Shown here: in pieces, positions 37,060-44,706 of the stretch
Numbering within the stretch: position 1 is the first letter of the stretch
How the letters are laid out: each line of letters begins with the position of its first letter
Source of the DNA: Clostridium sp.
Lineage (GTDB): Bacteria; Bacillota; Clostridia; Clostridiales; Clostridiaceae
DNA length: 64,000 bases
Assembly (NCBI RefSeq): GCF_016650035.1
Contig: NZ_JAENWM010000007.1
Span: forward strand, 1-64,000
Reading direction: 5' to 3'
Notes under the pieces: generated by a model
The model's input: the letters and a program-made list of their open reading frames with translations, nothing else
Told to the model about the DNA's origin: nothing
Database searches by the model: none
Made by a program: the position numbers and the translations under genes

Positions 37060-37650
37060 TTTAAAGTGGTTGAGCCAAGAGTGCTCCGAGGCTAAAGTTT
37101 AGTGTTAGAGTATTCGGCCAAAGGTATATACGATATCCGAAAGGGTTTTTTATGTGCCGGAGGGAAGATTATTATGGGTTCTTAACAGCTGTATATGTGC
37201 CCAACTGTATATATATGGTTTTCCCGGATGTGTAATAGTCGAGCTAAGATGGTATAGGTTGCCGCAGGTTTTATTAGGCACATTAAATAAATAACAAACC
37301 AAAGATGTGAGGGATATTTTGTATCATAAAAGCGATAGGTTCCGTTGTTATACTTCAAAGGTTTCTGTCAAGGCCGTATGATGCAAAAGACTAGCATACT
37401 GATTTGTTATTTACATGAATGTATTTATTATATAACTAGGGGTTATTCTTGGTCGAGAGATTATTTATGGCTCCCAAGGTATTCTATATTGTCAAGTAAA
37501 GATGTGTATGTGTGCTGTAATGCTCTTATGTTGTCGAAAGATAGAATATGGGTGTGTAGGTATGTATATAGGTTGTAGCGTAGATTGCTTTGAGTTGTCG
37601 AAAATCCTAGGTTGAAAAGGCAAGTTATTATTAATAACTTGCCTTTTTAT
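37060..37650 (+). ncRNA. Large structured non-coding RNA candidate (about 590 nt)
   Basis: A 680-nt gap with no credible gene, more G-rich on the plus strand than its neighbours. Long-range complementarities nest in order: TTTAAAG (37060-37066) with CTTTGAG (37588-37594, includes G-U); TTCGG (37113-37117) with CCGAA (37137-37141); ATGTGCC (37152-37158) with GGCACAT (37277-37283); and an 11-bp perfect helix TAAATAACAAA (37288-37298) with TTTGTTATTTA (37403-37413), which itself encloses GATAG/CTGTC (37334-37338/37365-37369) and GTATG/CATAC (37376-37380/37395-37399). TATTCTAT (37480-37487) pairs with ATAGAATA (37541-37548). A terminator ends it. Size and multi-domain layout resemble ornate RNAs such as ROOL, GOLLD or OLE, but I cannot assign a family. 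No clear promoter was found, so it could read through from ltaA. Confidence 0.72.
37617..37648. terminator. Terminator at the 3' end of the RNA candidate
   Basis: AAGGCAAGTTAT (37617-37628) pairs with ATAACTTGCCTT (37634-37645), followed by T5. An A-run on the left lets it also serve the convergent GerM gene. Confidence 0.9.
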
Positions 37651-37676
37651 TGTAACTTATTAAATTATGTTTAAAA

Positions 37677-38267
37677 TTATTTTTTTATCATTTCACTATC
37701 TTCACTCATAGGTACACGAGCATCATAGTGACCTTTAATAGAATCAACTTTTTTTCCATCAACAAGAAATTGAACTTTTGTTATCCCTAAATTCGGGTCT
37801 AAAATCAAAGTGTTTATAATTGAATATAGTGCCATTCCCTCTCCTGTAGACCCACCTGATATCTTTTTGACTGAGTTGCCACTAATGTCAACACTAGCTA
37901 TTCCTTCTTTAACCTGCACGTCTAATAATGTTAAATCGGAAGGCAGTGTTTCATATAATTTTTCTGCACCTTCACTTGGTGCGCTAGGTCCTTTTATAAG
38001 TTCTAGTACCATGGCTTTAGCTGTAAGTTCTTCTATGTTTCTTTTCTCTCCCACTAAGTACATAGCTTGATCGTCGCTAAAATATAGTACCACTTCTTTA
38101 GTTTTTATTTCCTCATCTTTTACTTCTGTGGTTTCTTCTACAACTTCATCTGAAGTTTCTTTAATAATTACTTTTGAATCATTGTCCTTTTTTACCTCAG
38201 CTCTTTCACAACCTGAAAGTGTAAAGATTAAAACACTACATAATATTGCCGAAAGAATTTTCTTCAT
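37677..38267 (-). CDS. GerMN-domain lipoprotein (sporulation/germination GerM-like)
   Basis: 196 aa from ATG 38267; an ATG 12 nt upstream abuts the ribosome site and is less likely. Lipoprotein signal with lipobox LSGC (Cys about 21), an E/K/V-rich linker (25-60), then a GerMN domain: KEVVLYFSDDQAMYLVGEKR...VLELIKGP...LPSDLTLLDVQVKEGIASVDIS...IINTLILDPNLGITKVQFLVDGKKVDSIKGH. GerM-type domains act in sporulation and germination and may bind peptidoglycan. It shares a bidirectional terminator with the RNA candidate. Confidence 0.85.
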   Translation of the reverse strand: MKKILSAILCSVLIFTLSGCERAEVKKDNDSKVIIKETSDEVVEETTEVKDEEIKTKEVVLYFSDDQAMYLVGEKRNIEELTAKAMVLELIKGPSAPSEGAEKLYETLPSDLTLLDVQVKEGIASVDISGNSVKKISGGSTGEGMALYSIINTLILDPNLGITKVQFLVDGKKVDSIKGHYDARVPMSEDSEMIKK

Positions 38268-38312
38268 AATTGTCACCATCCTTTGTAAAATATGCTTAAA
38301 TTATATCATATA

Positions 38313-39086
38313 TTATGTCATTATATGATTGTTTTTATTAAAGATTATATTTTCAAAACTTACATACCTTTTAGAATATTTATTTCCAGGCGCATCTCTA
38401 TAAGTACCATCCTTATCCAAAACCATAACTGTTGCTTTTTTATTTATTTTATGAATAAATCCATTATATTTCTTACCTTCACTAAAAAAACTAACTCTTT
38501 GTCCTATTATTATACCATATTTTTCTGATACTATTTCCTTTTGACTAGGAAGCTGATGATTCACCTCTGTGTGACCAAATAATTTATAAACCATAATTTT
38601 AAATCTTTGTTTTTTGCAACTAGATTCTTTAAATATATGTAATTCTAGTAAATGGCATAATTCATGTTCAAATACTATTTGGAATGCCTCTAAAGAATCT
38701 TTAGTGCTTATACCAGATACTATTTTCTCTCTTTCCACTTTATAATACTCAAAAAAGAACTTTATACCCATTCTAATTTCATAATTTTCCTCATCTTCTT
38801 GTAACTCTTTTATTTTTCTACTATAGATGGTTTTTCCTGCTGCAGAGGTCATTCTAGTGGATAGTGAAAATTTTAAGCACCCTATGAATTTTGTATTAAA
38901 ATAACCACCAAAAAATTCTTCGTCATACAAGGAGAATAAAACTTTTAGGTCCTCATTTGACATTTGCGTTAGCCTTCCGCTGCTCACATTTTCAGATTTA
39001 ATAATGAATTCATTTCTTATAACATTTCTTTTCCGGACTATTTCCTCTTTGTCGTATTTTAAATTTTTTATATACCCTAATATCAT
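38313..39086 (-). CDS. SprT-like zinc metalloprotease-fold protein
   Basis: 257 aa. The SprT-like core runs from LKVLFSLYDEEFFGGYF to the zinc motif HELCH (in FEHELCHLLELHIF), an HExxH variant. RFKIMVYKLFGHTEVNH supplies a downstream His, as in SprT proteins. The last 60 residues (GQRVSFFSEGKKYNGFIHKINKKATVMVLDKDGTYRDAPG) look like a small SH3/KOW-type beta domain, not a zinc ribbon. Function is unknown; SprT relatives process DNA-protein crosslinks or act as regulators. GGGAGTAATT precedes the ATG. Confidence 0.75.
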   Translation of the reverse strand: MILGYIKNLKYDKEEIVRKRNVIRNEFIIKSENVSSGRLTQMSNEDLKVLFSLYDEEFFGGYFNTKFIGCLKFSLSTRMTSAAGKTIYSRKIKELQEDEENYEIRMGIKFFFEYYKVEREKIVSGISTKDSLEAFQIVFEHELCHLLELHIFKESSCKKQRFKIMVYKLFGHTEVNHQLPSQKEIVSEKYGIIIGQRVSFFSEGKKYNGFIHKINKKATVMVLDKDGTYRDAPGNKYSKRYVSFENIIFNKNNHIMT

Positions 39087-39136
39087 AATAATTACTCCCT
39101 ATTAAAAAGCCAACTCATTTTCAGATCTAATATAAT

Positions 39137-39179
39137 AGTATAAAAACCCAACATGCATGGCATATAGGATTTTTATACT
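39137..39179 (-). terminator. Hairpin after the VIT/VWA gene
   Basis: AGTATAAAAA (39137-39146) pairs with TTTTTATACT (39170-39179), with an inner CC/GG. There is no strong T-run outside the stem. Confidence 0.4.
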
Positions 39180-39183
39180 AACT

Positions 39184-41508
39184 TTAAACAGTTTTTAAAA
39201 TAGTCGTATTAATTATAAAATTCAATGTATCTTTTGATTCATTTGAACTTTCCTTTAACTCATTAAGAAAGTCATTTTGAATTTGCATTAAATCAACATC
39301 CTTTAATGCAAATGTTTCTTCTATTTCATGAATTTCCTTCTCTATAACTACTTTGGATGAAGATAGTACTATATTTTTTTTGATTGATAATTTTAAAACT
39401 AATAATAATTGTGTATATACTTCTTTACTTAAATTTAAATCAGAGTTTCTGAGAGTTTTTGTTAAATATTCAAGCGATTTATTTAATTGATTAGTATACA
39501 GCTTAACGTCATGATTACCTATTATAAATGCTAACATTGCTTTAATAGTATATTTTATATTGCTTTCTATGCCACTTTCAACATTAACACCAAAGGCTCC
39601 ACTAGCTAATTGATTAGAAGCTAAAACTCTTAGCATTTCACTCTTTTGAAAATTAGCATATATCTCATTATTATCTTTTAACTGTGATAAATCTCTATAA
39701 TAAAATGAAGTTGATTCAGAATCATCATCTAACTTATCATAGGAAATCTCTAAGCTTTTCGTGGTTTTAACAGGCAATATTTCTCTTATTCTTATTCCTA
39801 GTATTGGGTCTTCCATCTCTTCATAAAGAATAAAAGAAGTTTCTTTGCAAATTATACCAACTTTTTTAGAAATTTCAATAATTTTGTTATTCATTGCTTC
39901 TTGCAATTCTCCTCGTTCATATTTAACTCTATGTTGAAGAGATTCTATTCTTTTTTTGTACCATACTTTTTCGATTAAATTAACATTTTCTTCTAGTTCT
40001 AAGTCGTTCAGCATAATTCTTCTTTGAATTCTATTCTTGCCAACTTTTCCTTTTAAGGTTACAACTCCTTCGACTTCTCCATTGATCTTAGCAAAAATCG
40101 AAAATGGCTCTTTATCATACATATAACTAATTGTTCTTGGGAACGTTGTTTCTACTTTCATTTTACCCCAATCTATTTCAATGTCCGTAATTTGAGGATT
40201 TTTAATCCTATTAAATTGTTTAAGCACTATGTCTTCAATTCGCTCCCCAGGATAAATAACTTCCGCTACGCCATAGGTAATCTGAGCTAATTTATTTATG
40301 AAATAACTATTTACCGAAGTATCTATTCCAAAAGGGAATATTCTACTTTCTTTGATATTTTCTTCTACGAAATCTAATATTTCTTTTTCATTTTCCACTA
40401 AATCATCTGTAAAGAGGAATATTATGTTTTCCTCACTTTCACTTTTTTCAAGTAATGCATATTTTATTGCATCAAAAATAACTGCGTCTTTTTCTGCTAC
40501 AAGATCTTGAATCCACTTACTAGCATTACTTAGATTTTTTTCGTTAAAATCAACCTTTAATTCTTTAGAAAAGTGGTGAAGTTCGTCTCCAAAAGCTACA
40601 ATATTAAAGGTATCCCCTATGGTTAAATTCCTTAAACATAGCTGAAGAGCATTTTTACCCTCTATTAATTTATTTCCACCCATTGACTGAGATAAATCTA
40701 GAAGGAATATATAGTTTGCTCCGGATACTTCTTGCTCTATTTCAATTTCAGGTATAAATCTTAAATATAAAATCCCCTTATCTGCCCTAGGATAATCATA
40801 AATCATTCCTGTAGTTTCTAATTTTTCTTGTTCTTCTAGTATTATTTCTAAATCACTATTCATTTTTTGATTTTTTCCGTCTAAAGTTACTTTGTATAGA
40901 TTATTTTCTTCATATTCAACCTTTAACTTATGAGATGAGCTCTTAAATTCTAATTTTGTTAGTGATTCGACAAGTAGCCTTAAAGTAAATTTATAATTAT
41001 AAGCTTTACCTGTTTTACTATCTTCACCAGAAATTAATTCATCATCTTTAGATAGATTTATAGGAGTAATTATTGTTGGAATAATTAATTTCATATTATT
41101 ATCTTCGTAGCTAAGTTCTTCGATATAGGACACTTTTATTTTTACAACTTCATTAGGAATTATCTTGCCAATAACTATTCTAAATATATTATCATTAAAT
41201 TCCTCTAAAATAATAGTTGTATTATCTTTACCCTTAAAGTTCTCATATATTCTACTGGCTTCTTCCTTATCTTGTATTAACCCTTTTATAGTCCTTCCAC
41301 CAAGTACTGCTTCAAATCCTGATATAACTGCTCTCTCTGGAATTGGAAATGTATAAACTGCCTCTACATCATTTGTTCCTCTATTTTCATAAACATGGTC
41401 GATAGTATACTCTGCGAATTCCCCACATAAATTTCCTCTAATATTTACTTCTTTTAAAATTATGTTGTTTTTCAATTGTTTGCCATGATTACTTGAATGA
41501 ATTGCCAT
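39184..41508 (-). CDS. VIT and von Willebrand A domain protein
   Basis: 774 aa from ATG 41508 with AGGAGGG eight nt upstream. A VIT domain (about 1-130: EYTIDHVYENRGTNDVEAVYTFPIPERAVISGFEAVLGGRTIKG) precedes a VWA domain (about 262-430) whose metal-ion site reads FLLDLSQSMGGNKL (a D-x-S-x-S variant: DLSQS), with later TDDL. The C-terminal 250 residues are helical (GAFGVNVESGIESNIKYTIKAMLAFIIGNH), like clostridial relatives. No signal peptide, so it is cytoplasmic. VIT/VWA proteins are thought to assemble complexes; the partner is unknown here. Confidence 0.88.
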   Translation of the reverse strand: MAIHSSNHGKQLKNNIILKEVNIRGNLCGEFAEYTIDHVYENRGTNDVEAVYTFPIPERAVISGFEAVLGGRTIKGLIQDKEEASRIYENFKGKDNTTIILEEFNDNIFRIVIGKIIPNEVVKIKVSYIEELSYEDNNMKLIIPTIITPINLSKDDELISGEDSKTGKAYNYKFTLRLLVESLTKLEFKSSSHKLKVEYEENNLYKVTLDGKNQKMNSDLEIILEEQEKLETTGMIYDYPRADKGILYLRFIPEIEIEQEVSGANYIFLLDLSQSMGGNKLIEGKNALQLCLRNLTIGDTFNIVAFGDELHHFSKELKVDFNEKNLSNASKWIQDLVAEKDAVIFDAIKYALLEKSESEENIIFLFTDDLVENEKEILDFVEENIKESRIFPFGIDTSVNSYFINKLAQITYGVAEVIYPGERIEDIVLKQFNRIKNPQITDIEIDWGKMKVETTFPRTISYMYDKEPFSIFAKINGEVEGVVTLKGKVGKNRIQRRIMLNDLELEENVNLIEKVWYKKRIESLQHRVKYERGELQEAMNNKIIEISKKVGIICKETSFILYEEMEDPILGIRIREILPVKTTKSLEISYDKLDDDSESTSFYYRDLSQLKDNNEIYANFQKSEMLRVLASNQLASGAFGVNVESGIESNIKYTIKAMLAFIIGNHDVKLYTNQLNKSLEYLTKTLRNSDLNLSKEVYTQLLLVLKLSIKKNIVLSSSKVVIEKEIHEIEETFALKDVDLMQIQNDFLNELKESSNESKDTLNFIINTTILKTV

Positions 41509-41810
41509 TGTATCCCTCCTGATTTTATAAAACAAAAACTTTACAGAATGATTCAAATACTATATATATATTTTATCATTAATATCCAAATTAGTCTTTG
41601 AATTTTTTGCGACAATTTAATTTTATACCAGTATTTTTACATATTTTATATTTTTCCTACACTTTAGCAATTAGAAAATCATTCACATTGCTAAAATGCG
41701 GTTAAAAGTTTCATCATAACTTGAGTAACTCAAGCTTATATATTATAATTAAGTATAAATACTATAGATTGTAATCACAACTTCTGTCCTATGAAAGGGG
41801 AAATTCATAA
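41509..41810 (+). promoter_or_regulatory. Divergent promoter region with palindrome on the pfk -35
   Basis: TTGAGT (41721-41726), 17-nt spacer, TATAAT (41744-41749) is a strong promoter for the phosphofructokinase gene. CTTGAGT-A-ACTCAAG (41720-41734) is a perfect 7-bp palindrome covering the -35 and suits repressor binding. The left part (41570-41660) is AT-rich with nothing recognised. Confidence 0.65.
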
Positions 41811-43040
41811 ATGAAAAATTGTATAGTAGCACAATCAGGCGGTCCAACTTCTGTAATAAATGCTAGCGCCATTGGCATTCTCGACACCAATAATAGTCTT
41901 CACTTTTACGATAACGTCTATGCTGGTATAAATGGAATACAAGGTATTTTAGACAAACATATTGTAAACCTATCTAGCATTCCCTATGATGAAACTCGTG
42001 GATTAAAGTATACTCCATCCTCAGGTCTTGGCTCTTGCAGATATAAATTAAAATCCCATGAAGAAAACAGTTCCGAGTACATAAAGCTTTTTGAGATATT
42101 AGAGGAATACCAAATTAAAACCTTTTTCTATATAGGTGGTAATGATTCACAAGATACTGTACATAAATTCAGCATCTACGCAAAGGAACATAATAAGGAT
42201 GTAAAATTTATAGGCATACCTAAAACTATAGATAACGACCTACCTATTATGGATCATACCCCTGGCTTTGGAAGCGCAGCCAAACTAATTGCCACATCAG
42301 TTCTTGAAAACTTCCTAGATGCCAGTGTATATCCTGCAAAAGGAGTGTTCATACTTGAAACTATGGGCCGGGATACTGGGTGGCTTGCAGCTAGTGCTTG
42401 TATCGCAACTATTAACGGTAGTCCTGCTGCAGATTTCATCTATCTTCCCGAAGTAGCTTTTGATACTGACAAATTCCTTTCTGATGTAAGTAAAAAACTT
42501 ACTGAGAAAAACCATGTTTTCGTAGTAGTATCTGAGGGAATCAGGACTAAAGAAGGTAAATTCTTAGGTGAAACTTTGGTAACAGTTAATGATAAATTTG
42601 GCCATGCTCAGTTAGGTGGAGTTTGTGGCTATCTTAAAGAATCACTTTTAAGCACTAATACCGCTGAAAAAGTTAGAGTTTTAGAACTTTCTACAATTCA
42701 ACGCTGTGCTATGCACTGTGCATCTCAAACTGATATTGATGAAGCCTTTGAGGTTGGCAAAGCCGCTATTACTTATTCAATAAACGGAATAAGCGGCAAT
42801 ATGATAGGTATAAAAAGAATATCAAATTCGCCTTATATTGCAGAAACTTTTGTCCTTGAAGCTTCAAAGGTTGCTAATAATATTAAGTATTTCCCTATGG
42901 AATGGATAAACGAGGAAGGTAATAATGTTACAATGGAAGCCTATGATTACACTTTGCCATTAATAATGGGAGAACCTAAAATAACAATAGAAAATGGTCT
43001 TCCAAAATACACATTTTTAGATGAGGCTTTTAATTTATAA
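41811..43040 (+). CDS. 6-phosphofructokinase, probably pyrophosphate-dependent type
   Basis: 409 aa. CIVAQSGGPTSVINAS at the N-terminus, FYIGGNDSQDTVHKF (GGND at 109-112), PKTIDNDLP (138-143) and METMGRDTGWLAASACIA-like ETMGRDTGWLA are phosphofructokinase motifs. In ATP-dependent enzymes the first reads GGDG and the second GTIDND. An Asp at the position after the first three residues plus Lys before TIDND is the pattern of PPi-dependent enzymes. It would make glycolysis reversible at this step. GAAAGGGGAAATT precedes the ATG. Confidence 0.88.
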   Translation: MKNCIVAQSGGPTSVINASAIGILDTNNSLHFYDNVYAGINGIQGILDKHIVNLSSIPYDETRGLKYTPSSGLGSCRYKLKSHEENSSEYIKLFEILEEYQIKTFFYIGGNDSQDTVHKFSIYAKEHNKDVKFIGIPKTIDNDLPIMDHTPGFGSAAKLIATSVLENFLDASVYPAKGVFILETMGRDTGWLAASACIATINGSPAADFIYLPEVAFDTDKFLSDVSKKLTEKNHVFVVVSEGIRTKEGKFLGETLVTVNDKFGHAQLGGVCGYLKESLLSTNTAEKVRVLELSTIQRCAMHCASQTDIDEAFEVGKAAITYSINGISGNMIGIKRISNSPYIAETFVLEASKVANNIKYFPMEWINEEGNNVTMEAYDYTLPLIMGEPKITIENGLPKYTFLDEAFNL

Positions 43041-43079
43041 ATTTAAATCATAATTAAGCCAGCTTTGATATGCACAATC

Positions 43080-43108
43080 TTGACATAAAATGCACAGTAT
43101 TGTACTAT
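43080..43108 (+). promoter_or_regulatory. gltX promoter
   Basis: TTGACA (43080-43085), 17-nt spacer, TACTAT (43103-43108), about 80 nt before gltX. No T-box motif is visible in the leader. Confidence 0.7.
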
Positions 43109-43186
43109 TGTATTGTATATTTGAGCAGTATATGAAAAAATTTCATGTTTTTATATAGCAAAAATTAAACAATAGGAGTGAAAAAA

Positions 43187-44644
43187 ATGAGTACTAAAAA
43201 AATAAGAACTAGATTTGCACCAAGCCCCACTGGAAGAATGCATGTTGGTAATTTGAGAACTGCGCTATATGCTTACTTAATAGCTAAGCATGAAGATGGA
43301 GATTTTCTATTAAGAATAGAGGACACAGACCAAGAAAGATTTGTAGAAGGTGCTGTAGATATAATATATAACACCCTAAAGCTTACAGGTCTTAAACATG
43401 ATGAAGGCCCAGACCTTGGTGGAGATTATGGTCCATATGTACAAAGCGCACGACGTGACATATATACTAAGTATGCAAAACAGTTAATTGATAGTGGTGA
43501 AGCTTATTACTGTTTCTGCACAAAAGAGAGACTAGATAAGTTAAAATCTGAAGTAGAAGGAAACAGTGGTAATTTTAGATATGATAAACATTGCTTAAAC
43601 CTTACCAAAGAAGAAATAGCAGATAATTTATCTAAAGGTATGCCTTATATTATAAGACAAAACAATCCTACTGAAGGGTTTACCTCTTTTAAAGATGCAA
43701 TTTATGGTTCAATTTCAGTAAATAACTCAGAACTAGATGATATGATTTTGATAAAATCTGATGGACTTCCTACTTATAACTTTGCAAACGTAATTGATGA
43801 CCATTTAATGGACATTACACATGTTGTTCGTGGAAATGAATATTTATCTTCTTCTCCAAAATATAATAGGTTATATAAGGCTTTTGGATGGGAAGTTCCA
43901 ATTTATGTCCACTGCCCACTAATAACAAATGAAGAACATCAAAAATTAAGTAAGAGAAGTGGCCATTCATCCTTTGAGGATTTATTAGAATCAGGATATT
44001 TAATGGAAACAATAATTAATTTTATAGCCTTACTTGGTTGGAATCCCGGAACTAACGAAGAGATTTTTAATCTAGAGGAACTAGTTAAAGCCTTTGATTA
44101 CAAAAACATGAGTAAATCTCCAGCGGTTTTTGATGCTGTAAAGCTAAAATGGATGAATGGAGAATATATTAAGAAATTGCCATTAGACGTATTCCATAAG
44201 ATGGCTCTGCCTTTTTATGGTGATTTAATAACTAACAAGAATATAGATCTAATGAAAATAAGTCCTCTTGTTCAAACAAGAATAGAGTTCTTGCATGAAA
44301 TTCCTAGTCATATTGACTTCATTGAAAATTTACCACAATATGATATTGATTTGTATGTACACAAAAAAATGAAAACTACACCAGAAAATTCATTAGAAAA
44401 TCTAGAAAGTCTGTTACCAGTATTAGAGAATCTAACTGATTGGTCACTTGATTCATTGCACACTACAATAATGGAATTCATTAAAACTCTAGGAGTTAAA
44501 AACGGCCAAATGTTATGGCCAATAAGAACTGCTTTATCTGGCAAAGCTTCATCTCCAGGCGGTGCTTTTGAGCTTGCTGAAATTTTAGGTAAAGAGGAAA
44601 GCATTAAGAGAGTTAAAATTGGAATTGAAAAGCTTAAAAAATAA
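43187..44644 (+). CDS. gltX: Glutamyl-tRNA synthetase
   Basis: 485 aa from ATG 43187, seven nt after AGGAG; an in-frame GTG at 43178 overlaps that site. Class I synthetase: [22 protein letters not shown] carries the HIGH equivalent (HVGN), KLSKRSG is the KMSKS equivalent, and a zinc-less [12 protein letters not shown] insert follows. The C-terminal anticodon-binding domain is complete ([24 protein letters not shown]). It charges tRNA-Glu and, in many clostridia, also tRNA-Gln for GatCAB amidation. Confidence 0.96.
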   Translation: MSTKKIRTRFAPSPTGRMHVGNLRTALYAYLIAKHEDGDFLLRIEDTDQERFVEGAVDIIYNTLKLTGLKHDEGPDLGGDYGPYVQSARRDIYTKYAKQLIDSGEAYYCFCTKERLDKLKSEVEGNSGNFRYDKHCLNLTKEEIADNLSKGMPYIIRQNNPTEGFTSFKDAIYGSISVNNSELDDMILIKSDGLPTYNFANVIDDHLMDITHVVRGNEYLSSSPKYNRLYKAFGWEVPIYVHCPLITNEEHQKLSKRSGHSSFEDLLESGYLMETIINFIALLGWNPGTNEEIFNLEELVKAFDYKNMSKSPAVFDAVKLKWMNGEYIKKLPLDVFHKMALPFYGDLITNKNIDLMKISPLVQTRIEFLHEIPSHIDFIENLPQYDIDLYVHKKMKTTPENSLENLESLLPVLENLTDWSLDSLHTTIMEFIKTLGVKNGQMLWPIRTALSGKASSPGGAFELAEILGKEESIKRVKIGIEKLKK

Positions 44645-44660
44645 ATAGTGCTAAAACTAA

Positions 44661-44706
44661 AAAAGATAGAGTTTCCGACTTTTATAGCCGTAATCTCTAT
44701 CTTTTT
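44661..44706. terminator. Bidirectional terminator after gltX
   Basis: AAAAGATAGAG (44661-44671) pairs with CTCTATCTTTT (44695-44705), followed by further T. Convergent genes flank it. Confidence 0.85.

Noticed and set aside
37345-37578. 77-codon open frame inside the RNA candidate
   Set aside because: No ribosome site, a composition rich in Cys, Tyr and Trp typical of random translation, and it cuts across the proposed helices.
37060-37650. RNase P RNA, tmRNA or SRP RNA
   Set aside because: None of their conserved core motifs could be found in this stretch.
43041-43186. T-box leader for gltX
   Set aside because: No T-box consensus (AGGGTGGNACCGCG) or terminator is present; only a promoter is seen.
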